64,000 bases of DNA, from the NCBI GenBank assembly GCA_963556495.2, contig OY747712.1, positions 17,324,735 through 17,388,734 of the forward strand, given 5' to 3'. The DNA comes from Valencia hispanica (Eukaryota > Chordata > Actinopteri > Cyprinodontiformes > Valenciidae). Below are positions 48,301 to 58,331 of the stretch, piece after piece. The position numbers and the translations under genes were made by a program. The notes below the pieces were generated by a model. The model was not told the origin of the DNA. It saw only the letters and a list, made by a program, of their open reading frames with translations, and ran no database searches. The first letter of the stretch is position 1. Every line of letters begins with the position of its first letter.

Positions 48301-49786
48301 TTCAGCAGCAGCACTGCTGCTCTGATAAATACCTACACCTGGATGCAGGTTTACATGTGCTGCAAACATGTGCAACTGTGTCTGCGTGCAGTTGTGCACT
48401 GCACTTGTGCGTTGGCTTTCTCAGATCCCCCTCTCTGGTGTTAAGAACGCTGCTGCCACCTGCTGGTTAATAGGAGAACTGCTCATCCTGGGCAAAGTCA
48501 CGTAGGACAGCAGCACTGCTCTGGCATCTCAGAGGATGAGCTCATCTCCAGTTTGGTGAGCATATCGAGTGCCCTCCCTCCCTAATACAGGATAGGGTTA
48601 CAAAGAGGGAAAGAGAAAGAGGGGACGAATCTATACAGGCTTGAATTGCTCAAAGAGGAGCACAGTAACCATGAATTATTTACTATGTGTAATATGTACA
48701 AGAAATATCTTTCTGTCATCCTCTGTACTACTCGTACACAGACCTTGGATTTAAAGAACATACCGAACTGGGCTGCACAACCCTCGTTTTCCTTATTTTT
48801 GAATTTAATTTTCATCATATTTATCTCTCCCACCATTATCTTCTAGCTTTAGATTTAAGTTATGAACATTTCTTTGGAGATCAAGGCCAGTTGGAGTCCA
48901 TCCAACTGGCCAAATGTTTTTATCTGCATGCAAAGTGTTCATGCATGACACCTGATGTAATACAATCCAACAGATACTGTATCCAAGCGGTCTTTTGCAC
49001 ACTTTGATATAGCAATTTGATGTAATGTGCAGCAGTTATATAACTAAATAAATGTATAAAATAAATAAGCGAGTGGGCTGGGCTTATGCTACTCCACAGT
49101 AAGACTGATTGAATGCCTTGACCTGAAAGTGGTGGTTCTATAAATAAAGGATATGCTTCAGTACCCCCATGGGTTCAGAATATTATCCTAGACCTAACAA
49201 TGGAAAAGCAGCAACAACATTTCTGATGGTCACTACATAATTAAACATACATATGGATGAATCTGAATGTTTTGAATGTTGGTTCCGTTGATCTCCTGGG
49301 ATCGATCTGTCTTCACCAACCACATGATTTTGATGCCTTGCAGTACAGATTTAGTCACTTCTATAATAATACTGAGAAATATTGATGCATGGTAGACATG
49401 CAATTTTATTTTTAGACATTTTTTTACTATAATAATAGTTTGACTAATGAATTATAGTAATCTTACATGCGTGTTGAAGTGTTTTTTGATATGGCCATCT
49501 CTGATAGTAAAGTCTGTATGTGACGTTAAAGGAATGTTTCCCCCTTTTTCAAAGGAATCTGGACAGCATTTATTATCTTAACCTCAAAATCTAAAGACTT
49601 GGACCAGTTTCCCCTCAGATGACCCTAAAATGGCAGAGTGGCAAATATTTTAGGGCATTTACTATCCTTTCTACAGCAGCTCACTTAAAATTCTTCCCGT
49701 AGTTATTGCTTTGTAATATGCTTCATAATGACTGTTGTAAAAGTGCCATTAAGCTGATATTGATTCTGTATAATGTTTAATCTTTG
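44561..49786. other. Phosphatase D2 intron, 5.2 kb
   Basis: Apart from the CT microsatellite and a perfect 11-bp hairpin at 48,885-48,911, nothing is recognised. No tRNA or miRNA-like precursor was confirmed. Confidence 0.4.
45322..45360. repeat. (CT)n microsatellite
   Basis: About 19 uninterrupted TC/CT units, followed by ATCTCCTCCTCC. Deep in the D2 intron, not near a splice site. Confidence 0.95.
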
Positions 49787-49802
49787 CCCCCCCCCCCCCC
49801 CC
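49787..49802. repeat. C16 homopolymer in a splice acceptor region
   Basis: Sixteen consecutive cytosines end 19 bases before the exon at 49,822. They form the main pyrimidine tract of that acceptor. Homopolymer length is prone to variation and to sequencing error. Confidence 0.9.
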
Positions 49803-49821
49803 TGTGTGTTTTAACCTTCAG

Positions 49822-49948
49822 ACAGCAGAAAGCCTACATCGCCACACAGGGACCCCTGAGTGAGACCACCGAGGATTTCTGGAGGATGCTGTGGGAGCAC
49901 AACTCCACCATCGTAGTCATGCTCACCAAGCTACGAGAAATGGGCCGG
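49822..49948 (+). CDS. ptprf: LAR-type phosphatase, D2 exon 2
   Basis: One base completes Arg, then [20 protein letters not shown], then [22 protein letters not shown], ending in phase 0 at GTAATA. This is the D2 counterpart of the second half of D1 exon 30,690-30,865. The 3' splice site is unusual: a run of 16 cytosines (49,787-49,802) lies just upstream, followed by TGTGTGTTTTAACCTTCAG. The 6.7-kb intron before it is the longest between D2 exons. The open frame and residues are intact. Confidence 0.97.
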
Positions 49949-50424
49949 GTAATACAAAAACACCACAGACACGCCATCCGTGAGGTCAGCGAACCGTTTC
50001 GGGCGGGCGATAGCCATCTGTAGCACGCCGGCTCGGTTAAGCCGCTGCTCAAATATTAATTCATTCCAGACCTGAACAATAACTGCAGCTCAAAGTTTGC
50101 CTCCTTATCAGCGTGGCTCGAAACGCGCCTGGGTTCAAACCGGGCCGCCTCGGTGTCAGATTTGTCAATATCTGGGTCCATTCCAAGCATGCTGATAACT
50201 CCATTACGCTGCACTTTAAAATGAGACCTGTTAAAGGAAGAGTTTGTTTTTCTTTGGCTTTTTTTAATGTTCACACCGATACCACGTCTGAAAATGTGCC
50301 ATTCTGATAAAAACATTTTTGGACACCGTTCCATAATTAGTGTGGAAATATTTTAGAGTTTAAGGGCTGTTCTGTTTCTTGCTGAAGGAGATAATTGTAG
50401 AGGCATTCAGGGCCTGCTAGAATT

Positions 50425-51000
50425 GTTTTCACATGTTGTCGATTTTAAACCACCAGTGTATTTTATTAGAGCTTCATGTGTTAGACCAGTACAAAGTAGA
50501 GCTTAATTGTGACCTGAAAGGAAAATGCTGTGTTTTCTTTATTTTGATTGGATCTTTATAACATGAAGATGAGTCTCCATCCTACCTCAGGCATTTTACC
50601 CCTCTAATAGGCTTTAAGGACTGCTTTGAATTTAAGATGTCCCTGCAGAGCCACAGCCAGTTAATTTTCCTTGGATGATGGAGGGGGTGTTTTTTTGGTG
50701 GTTTTCTGTCATAATTGCTCTGAATTTATGAACATCGACTCATTTCCACAGCATGATGCTGCCACCACCAAGCTTCGCAGAGGGGAGGGTGTTTATGAAT
50801 GTTTTTCGTACGGGGTTGCCCTGTTTTTAGCCCCATTCATCTTCTCATCAGCTCTGACCAGCTACCTCGTCACTGTCTTTTCAACAATAGCTTGCCAACT
50901 GTCTATAAAAGACAGACCTGTAGAGCGTATGTCTGGTATGAATGTGATGATTAGCTCCAGCCTGCATACATCATCATCACATCTGTAAAAGACCACTTGA
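50425..51000 (-). mobile_element. Tc1-like relic, minus strand
   Basis: TAGACCAGTACAAAGTAGAG near 50,485 is a terminal-repeat block. CACAGCATGATGCTGCCACC at about 50,748 is the complement of the transposase signature. Decayed body between. Confidence 0.65.
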
Positions 51001-51440
51001 AGCATTTACTAAAGCCTCAATCCGCTCCTTCTGAAGTCAAAGTCTGGAGAACCATTTTGGTCCCCCGTCAAATTAATTTTAGCTGTTTCTGCTGATGATT
51101 TAGGCGACTCTGACATTACATCTGCTGCAGATCTAGAGAGCTTTTATCACCCTCTCAACCATCAGCACAGCTGATAGAAATAAAAGCCCTCATGATTGTA
51201 GTTAAGAACACTAACAAATTATGTAAATATTTTGCCACCGAAGATAAATCGTTTTTTTCTAAACCATAGATTGGTCTTTTGGGATTCTTTTTTTGAATGC
51301 AGAGACATTTCTGTCGCTGAGAATGATGAATAACTTCCAGTAAGCCACACGTATTCAGCAGGCAGTCATTAAAAGTATTGTTTTTCCCATCCTTGAGGAT
51401 TTATTTGAAAATTTCTTCCTCTCTTTTTTTCTTCTTACAG

Positions 51441-51566
51441 GAGAAGTGCCATCAGTACTGGCCAGCAGAGCGTTCCGCCAGGTACCAGTACTTTGTGGTG
51501 GATCCAATGGCTGAGTACAACATGCCTCAGTACATCCTCAGAGAGTTCAAAGTCACAGATGCCAGG
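51441..51566 (+). CDS. ptprf: LAR-type phosphatase, D2 exon 3
   Basis: Exactly 42 codons, phase 0 at both ends, from [20 protein letters not shown] to [23 protein letters not shown] is a hallmark of LAR-family D2. The acceptor CTTCTTACAG has a long pyrimidine tract and the donor is GTACGT. It corresponds to D1 exon 38,632-38,751 with identical border phases. Confidence 0.98.
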
Positions 51567-52338
51567 GTACGTCACTTCGGTCAGCAAGAAAAAAAATGTG
51601 TCTGTGGGTTCTCTCCAAAATTTATGGCAACTCTAAGAAATCCGAGCATCCAACCAGAATCTAGCTTCACCAGCAATGGTGCTAAATGCTCGGAAATATA
51701 CCGAGGTGATCAGAATATGTCCCGTGTTATTTTCCCTGACAGGCTGACACCCAGTGAATGTGCCATGTTTACCCAGATTTAGAAACAGTAGGCTTGCTCA
51801 ATAGATTGTCCGCGGTGTGTGTGATTGCTGTGAAAATACATGAAAAGCACAGCCTTCAGTCCCTGAGGGGGGCCAGTACTGGAACTCCCTGTGATGCAGT
51901 AGTTTCAATGTGCTATAAATATACCTCAGTGTCATCTGAAGGCTCCCACGGCTGCAACACTCTTAATCCCACATCCACTTCTTCTTTTATATACATGTGG
52001 CTCTCCGGTTTTGCTTCTAAATGCATGGTTTTTTTACAGTCCTGTGCAAACACGTAGGCCTCTTAAATCGATATTATTTCAAACAAAAAGAGGCAGATTC
52101 CGGACGGACTGAGAAATATGGCTCTGAGCTGCAGCCCTCCCATCTCGGTTGTCTGCTTTGTTTCAATCGCATCCCAGGTGGAGATTTGATTCTCCTGTGG
52201 GGTTGGATGCACTCACAGACCTCAAACTGGATGCCTCTGATTTGTTGTTTTTATTGTAATGAGCTATCTGCAAATAACAACCCAGTTTCATTGAGCCACA
52301 GACCTGTTTTAACCATATGGAAAATCTGTGCCCCTCAG
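51567..52338. other. Phosphatase D2 intron
   Basis: No recognised repeat or alternative exon. The open frames continuing from both neighbouring exons are read-through of the exon frames. Confidence 0.45.
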
Positions 52339-52493
52339 GATGGACAATCCAGAACAATCCGCCAGTTCCAGTTCACCGACTGGCCCGAGCAGGGAGTGCC
52401 AAAAACCGGGGAGGGCTTTATCGATTTCATTGGACAAGTGCACAAAACTAAGGAGCAGTTTGGACAGGACGGACCAATCACTGTACACTGCAG
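52339..52493 (+). CDS. ptprf: LAR-type phosphatase, D2 exon 4 (WPE loop, signature Cys)
   Basis: It starts [20 protein letters not shown]. The WPD aspartate of D1 is replaced by Glu here (52,387-52,389), a known feature of LAR D2 that removes efficient acid catalysis. It ends ITVHC plus two bases, so the signature cysteine is retained (52,489-52,491) and the HC-S split is identical to D1. The length of 155 nt is the same as the D1 homologue. [20 protein letters not shown] matches LAR-family D2. Acceptor is CCCCTCAG and donor GTAAGA. Confidence 0.98.
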
Positions 52494-52879
52494 GTAAGAA
52501 GAGGCTTTGAGCCAAAGGTGCAACACTTATAATTAATTCCCTATAATTAGAGATCTGTCATTTTTGCACAGAATTCAATTAGTAGATTAAATACATCCAG
52601 AAGTTTAGATACATGCAGATAGGATCAACTGTGCTCTCGATTCGTTTGAGCCATTCTTTCTTTAAGGAGAAATCTATTTTAAAAACAGGAATTGGGGCAC
52701 AAGTTTCAACTTATTATGGATTTAGGGAAAAATTATACATACGGGGTCATATATTTACATACACCTCCCACTTCTATCAGCTTAAATAGCCCTTAACAGG
52801 TCGTACCTCTGCTTCATGCTTTATATAGCCATCATCCTTCACAGAGGGGAGGGTATTTATAGAATAAATTCCATATATT

Positions 52880-53432
52880 TATATGGAATAAACTCCATAT
52901 ATTCCGGAATTGCGCCGCTCAAGGTGGCAGCATGTTGGAGTAACTCTGTTACTTTGGTTCATATTTTTTTTTTTTTTTTTTACTTTGGTTCTTCCATTTT
53001 TGGTGGAGGCGTTGTTTTTGTGGACGGCTGTTCTCTCTGGTTTTGAATGCTGTGCAGCTGGAAGGATTTTTGCTGATACTTTTTATTTTTGGACATTTGT
53101 TATGAAGCATAACCATGGCAACAAGGTGGTTTACAACTGGTAGCAGCTGATTAACATCACAAAAGCTCAAATAATACCTCAACTACAGCCACAAAACCCT
53201 GATGAGTTGAAAAGAAGATGCCATAGATCCAGAGTATCCTCTACATCTATCAACTACAGAGCGTCTTCAGTCAGAGGCTTCTTCAGATCTGCAGAGCACT
53301 ACAAGAGATCATCCCTACCCACAGCCATCAGCATCTACAACAAATCTTTGAAGGAACTTGCATAATGAGTTACAACAACATTTAATTTCCCTTTGGGATT
53401 AATAAAGTAATTTTGAATTGAATTGAATTGAA
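52880..53432 (+). mobile_element. LINE 3'-end relic with (GAATT)n tail
   Basis: The 3' part (53,200-53,390) reads YRASSVRGFFRSAEHYKRSS, then LPTAISIYNKSLKEL, the C-terminus of a fish LINE ORF by recall. It ends TTTCCCTTTGGGATTAATAA, then AGTAATTTTGAATTGAATTG repeats, a typical short-repeat tail. The 5' limit is uncertain. Flanking sequences at 52,590-52,850 and 53,433-53,650 may be parts of an older Tc1-like copy it interrupted. Confidence 0.55.
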
Positions 53433-53674
53433 TCATGTTTATGGGAGGAAATCTGACGTCTCTCCTTGGCAGAGTTAGTAGTGCTCATTTAAAATGACTG
53501 ATTTCCTGGAACAGACTCAGCTTTTAAACATAGTCCAAAGATTTTCGACAGGACTGAGGTCAGGGCTGTTCCAGAAGCTAAATATTAGCCTGTTTAATGG
53601 GATCATTGTGCTGCTTTTTCCAAGCTTCAACTGTGAAGCTGTAGATCCGAAGGCTCGTCCTACTTCCCCATTAT

Positions 53675-54031
53675 TACCTCGACCAAGGAGCATATGTTTT
53701 CACCAGGCTTTGTTCATCTGTTAGTTAGCAATATAACTCAAAATGTTATTGGTGCATTTTGATGAAATTTTCAGGAAACGTCTGCAATGGGTCCTGGAAC
53801 AAGTGATTAGATTTTTGGGGGGGATTCCAAAAACCTCCATTACCGTAAAAGCGATTTTTGTGAATAACTACTGGACTAATAATTATATCAGTGTGAATCC
53901 AGCCGCTAAATGTTTTCATGGTCTAGGAATCTAAAAAAGTTACAATTAGATGACTAAAAGAAATCACTACATGGGGGGCGGAACTGAGCTGCCTTGGCGG
54001 AGGTCTGCGCTCTTTGAGTACTTTTTCTAGT
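53675..54031 (+). mobile_element. Dispersed DNA-type repeat (CCTTGGCGGAGG family)
   Basis: The left end, CCTCGACCAAGGAGCATATG, and right end, GCCTTGGCGGAGGTCTGCGC, then TCTTTGAGTAC, belong to a very widespread animal repeat by recall. The interior has AATATAACTCAAAATGTTAT, then TTTTGATGAAATTTTCAGGA and GGAACAAGTGATTAGATTTT. Short inverted CCTCnnCCAAGG/CCTTGGCGGAGG motifs lie at the ends. Non-coding. Confidence 0.65.
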
Positions 54032-54039
54032 TCCTCTTA

Positions 54040-54190
54040 CTATGGCCAATAAACAAACCCACAGCATGATGCTGCCACCACCATGCCTGACACAGTTTAA
54101 AACACTCCCCTTTCTTGACCAGAGCCTCTGTGGCTCCTGAACAGTTTTTCTTCCCTCTGACAGGTTGACAGTTTGGGTCAGATGGTGGAA
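54040..54190 (-). mobile_element. Tc1-like fragment, minus strand
   Basis: CCACAGCATGATGCTGCCACCACCATG at 54,059 is the complement of the transposase signature, followed by TTCTTGACCAGAGCC. Only this core is recognisable. Confidence 0.6.
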
Positions 54191-54944
54191 ATGTACAACT
54201 TAAATTACAACTAAAAACCATTAGAATTAAAACATATATTCAAAATTGATGTATTATAGTTAAAAAGCTGGTCTGTGTCAGGAACTTAACAAATTTAAAT
54301 GAACTTTCCTATTTTTGAGGGTCAAATATAAAGCCAGGATTATGCTAGGATGATGTAGACTGCTGTGGTACACCCACATTTTAGCTGGGAGTCACTAAAA
54401 TGGTATAAAGTGAAAGTTTGTTAGACAAAACTCAAAAACCCACCAGATTCTAGACACTGCTGATGAGCCGGACAAAGCAGAGGAGGAGCGGAATTAAACA
54501 ATGCCTCAAACTGTCAGGATTAAAATTAAATGAATAGAAAACACAACAAGCTGGTGGCATCTCAGAAAGCATGCAGTGAGATTATCAGCCCAGGATTAGA
54601 AATGAGAAACTCTGTTTCACCTTTTAAATACAGTAATTTCTTAGCAGTCTGGACTTTAATCATGCCGTCTCTCATTCAGTCATCATTATCTCCGACACAG
54701 TCTTCTACTCTAAATTCATCATTTAGATTCGTGGCCTCCTTAATTACTCCTAACATTTGTTTGCTTTATTGTGAGTCGCTGCTAATCTACTTGCAGCGCC
54801 TCCTCTCCGGAGTTCAGTAAACCAGAAGTAATAACACTAAAATTACTTTTTAGTGGAGTTTTTCCGCCCTCTGAGAAACATCAATCATGTGAGATTTTAT
54901 TTCATGGTAAATGCAGTAATAATCATCCGTGTGTGTTTTCACAG

Positions 54945-55080
54945 TGCCGGGGTGGGCAGGACTGGAGTCTTCATCACCCTCAGCATCGTGCTGGAGCGGA
55001 TGAGGTACGAGGGCGTGGTGGACCTCTTCCAGACGGTGAAGACGCTCCGCACCCAGCGGCCCGCCATGGTGCAGACTGAG
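54945..55080 (+). CDS. ptprf: LAR-type phosphatase, D2 exon 5 (signature loop)
   Basis: The first base completes Ser, then [20 protein letters not shown] and [20 protein letters not shown] follow, ending VQTE in phase 0. The D2 phosphate loop is complete in sequence although the domain is considered catalytically weak. The donor is GTCAGG, a valid but not optimal GT site, as at the end of D2 exon 1. The exon is GC-rich relative to its introns. The end of the Q-loop is split off into the last exon, which is not the case in D1. Confidence 0.97.
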
Positions 55081-55434
55081 GTCAGGACAACTTGCTGATG
55101 CTCGGGATATCAGACTTTAATGTGTACTCAAACAGGATGCTTTTTGAAAGTTAATGCTGGATAGCTGTGAGATTTAAGACTGATGCTGTCCAAAGTGTCC
55201 TCCTTTAAAGAATGGGCTGCACAAAAACAAAGACTTAGTGACAAATCCCGCTTTAATAGAGGCTTTAGTGGTGCAGCAGGAATCCCACAACAAACTCAGG
55301 TGGTATTATCAGATTTCTGTCAAACAAATACACGGACCCTGTAGCAGGGAAAGGATATTAAAAATAATCGCAGGGAGAATTTAAATGCTTTTTTGTTTTG
55401 AGATTTGCCAGAAAGACTCCACACATTATCCAAA

Positions 55435-56035
55435 GATGTTATAACCACTGAACCCTAATATATGGTAGGGATCAACACAAAGCAGAGCATACTTGTGAAG
55501 TTGATCAAAATATACGTGACGAGTATTTCTCTGCTTAATATTGAAATGTATGCTCATTCATAACTCAAGCCAAGTTAAATCCTTTTCAGGTTTTGCTACA
55601 AATCAGTTGGATTTAAATCTAGGTCCTTCTGACACATGAACCAGCTTTGATCTAACCCATCCCACTGTAGCTCTGTCTGAATGTTTAGGGTTGTTGTACT
55701 GCTGGAAGGTCAGCCTCCACCCTAGTCTCAAGTCTTTTGTAGCTACTAGCAGGGTTTAGCATTTAGCTCCATCCATGCTACCATTACCTCTAGCCAACTT
55801 CCCACAGCATGATGCCACCATCACCATGTCTTATCATTGGATTGGTGTTTTCATGGTGATGTGCAGTGTTACGTTTTTCCATCACTCAGTGTTTTGCTCA
55901 CAGGTAAAAAAGTTAAATTTTGTTCTCCTCTGACCAGAGCCTCTTTCTTCTCCAATACTTTATCCTGACCTGACTCTCATCTTCCTCGGTCTTCATTATG
56001 TTTGTTCACTAATGTTCTCAGGCAAATATCTGAGC
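55435..56035 (-). mobile_element. Tc1-like relic, minus strand
   Basis: GGGATCAACACAAAGCAGAG near 55,468 (terminal repeat), GACATGAACCAGCTTTGATC, AAGGTCAGCCTCCACCCTAG, then CCCACAGCATGATGCCACCA at about 55,801. It lies in the last phosphatase intron. Confidence 0.7.
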
Positions 56036-56048
56036 CCTAAACAGAACA

Positions 56049-56050
<2 letters not shown>

Positions 56051-56122
<72 letters not shown>
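56051..56122. repeat. (AT)n microsatellite
   Basis: About 36 uninterrupted AT units in the last phosphatase intron, directly after the Tc1-like relic and before a second dispersed repeat. Confidence 0.97.
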
Positions 56123-56124
<2 letters not shown>

Positions 56125-56149
56125 TTCGATTAAATTACGCACAGTTGAA

Positions 56150-56500
56150 CTTTATTTATAAATGAAAAGGGGTTACACTGGGTAAACCATATACGGTGGA
56201 TCCCGTCTAGATGTAATTACCTGTTTTAATCGTTAAAGCTGTGAATATACCTTAATATGCATTAATGCGCACAGTGGAAATCATCCTAGCTTTACCGCAG
56301 AAGATAACTTATAAAGTCCTCCTTATTTGCCTCTCTCGGGGGTACAGCCTATCAGCCACAAGAAAAATGATGATCCTCGATTGGCTGCTTAGCAAACAGC
56401 AGCCAATAGTGTGTCAAGTGTTAGTCTTTCAAATAAAATGTCATAGTCCAACAAGGCACTGTAGCACGCCATTAAGATAACTATTAGTCGTTTCAGAGTC
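56150..56500 (+). mobile_element. Dispersed repeat copy 2 (shared with 31.07-31.57 kb)
   Basis: CACAGTGGAAATCATCCTAG, GCAGAAGATAACTTATAAAG, GGGGTACAGCCTATCAGCCA, ATTGGCTGCTTAGCAAACAG and AGTGTGTCAAG align in order with the 31-kb copy. It ends about 45 bases before the last coding exon. Confidence 0.6.
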
Positions 56501-56543
56501 AAATAAGAGCACCTACTCACTGTCTTCTTCTTCTTCACTTCAG

Positions 56544-56612
56544 GACCAGTACCAGCTGTGCTACCGGGCAGCACTGGAGTACCTGGGGAGCTTCGACCAC
56601 TATGCAACGTAA
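56544..56612 (+). CDS. ptprf: LAR-type phosphatase, last coding exon
   Basis: Twenty-two residues and a TAA stop. It begins [16 protein letters not shown] and ends FDHYAT, the C-terminus shared by PTPRF, PTPRS and [22 protein letters not shown] fits PTPRF; PTPRS has DEYQFCYQAALEY by recall. The acceptor is a long CTTCTT tract with TTCAG. With it, the exons in the window sum to 2,019 coding bases (672 residues plus stop) without any frame conflict. Adding the microexon gives 676 residues. Confidence 0.98.
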   Translation, partial: DQYQLCYRAALEYLGSFDHYAT

Positions 56613-57598
56613 CCACTCCCACCGAAGCATCTTTCCCCGGTCAGACCTCTCAGGAGTGTGCCAAGTGTCCCATTTCAGCCGCCATCCATTCAAACACTTG
56701 ACCCCGCCCCGCCCCACCCCACCCCTGGCTCCTGCCTTGCAGCTACCGGAGAACGGGACTTGCTTGCCGTCATCCGTCAATGGTTTTTCAACCAATCCCA
56801 GAGACATACGTCAAGATCACCAACCGCCCAATATTTTTGCTTTAAAGATGACGACAGAAACATCCAAGTCTACGACGAACTCTTGTACAGACGCGACAGA
56901 GCAGACTCCTGTCAAAGCCAAACCTCCCTGATTGTCAAAGGCTACTAGTAGCACAAAGAGAGCATCCTCTCTGTTTTCATCTTCTGTTTGATGATTTTGT
57001 CTATATGATTCATTATGACAAGTTATTGTTTAGTATACTTTTTTATGTTTTTATTAATCATTTTAACACCAGACATTTCTTTTTTTGTCTCCAACTGCTC
57101 AGAACGGAGCATTATATTCATAATTGTTTTTAGGGTACTTTAGCACACAGGGCCATGTGTTTTTAACATGTCCCTCTATACTAATACAAGAGAGACCACT
57201 GTTCTCTAAGCTGCTGTCAGGTTTCTTTTATCATTGTTTTTGTTTTATGTTCTAAAGGTTCTTTATGGTCATTGTCAGTTCAAAATCTCGGATTGCCTTT
57301 TCACTTGCCGTTACGAAAATCAACTTTGAGGAGATTTGATTCGAATGCACAGACTTGCTGTAGTTGTCCCTCTGTAATCCCAGCAGATCGCTGAAACACG
57401 CATCAAACAAGGTGCACAGAAATGCGAAGCTCATTATTTTTTTGAATATCTTTTTTTTTTTTTTCTAAGGTTTGTTTTTCATCCGAAGCCTATGGCATTG
57501 AGGCCTTCGTGCTCCACAGCAGAGAACTTACCTAAAGAAAACAGACTTTTGTACCCAAAGGGTAAGGCGGACAGGAAAACACAAACTCATGATCTCTG

Positions 57599-57604
57599 AA
57601 TAAA
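57599..57604 (+). terminator. Proximal poly(A) signal AATAAA
   Basis: A canonical AATAAA hexamer about 990 bases after the phosphatase stop codon. It could direct a shorter 3' UTR. The downstream region is not clearly GT-rich. Confidence 0.4.
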
Positions 57605-58325
57605 GTCGAGATGCTCTTCAAGTCCCTCCCCATCTCCTCGCTCACCGCTAAGCCCGGTTGGGTTTGCTGGAGTCGGAGCGGAAGCGGTTCGCTGTGGGTT
57701 GGGGAGCAGAGCCATCAGCATCAGTACTTGTACAGAATCAACCATTCCTACAGAGGGACACAAACTCAGCCCTTTGGACTGAAACCTGATGTTATTTTAT
57801 ACAGAAATAGAACTATAAATATATATATACACATATATATAATTATGACTGATTATATATATGTATGATTACACATAGGTATATACACAGCTTCACAAAT
57901 ATATTGTTAAAAAGGAATATTTCTGCTGATCTACCTAGAGACACTGCAGAGAGCCTGCTGTCCTAGAGTGTGTATTAATGGAGACACCATTGTATCTACT
58001 GTACTACCATTGTAACTTCAACAGCTGGTTATCCATGTGAGGAAACGGCACAACCCCCCCCCCCACAACCATCATCACAGCCGACAATTCTTCACTAGGC
58101 GAGCGCACACCTTCTACACGACCCGGAGGAACAGGAGCGTCCGGATCGAGGAAAGGAGGGGGGTGGGCCTGAAAACGCTGGGAAAAACAAAAAAAATGTT
58201 CATTTCTACCTTGTGAATGCTTAGTGCTGTAGGGGTTCAATCTGTTGTACACACAGTCTGTTTTCTATCTGTTGATAAAGAACTGGAACTAAAGAATCAC
58301 ATGTTGATGAAAAAACCTTGATGTT

Positions 58326-58331
58326 AATAAA
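58326..58331 (+). terminator. Distal poly(A) signal AATAAA
   Basis: A canonical AATAAA about 1.7 kb after the phosphatase stop codon, followed within about 20 bases by a T/G-rich element. It is the most likely end of the main transcript; recognisable repeats resume beyond it. Confidence 0.55.

Noticed and set aside
51567..51782. Long open frame running out of the exon at 51,441
   Set aside because: It is read-through past a good GTACGT donor; the next exon continues the family sequence precisely at DGQSRT.
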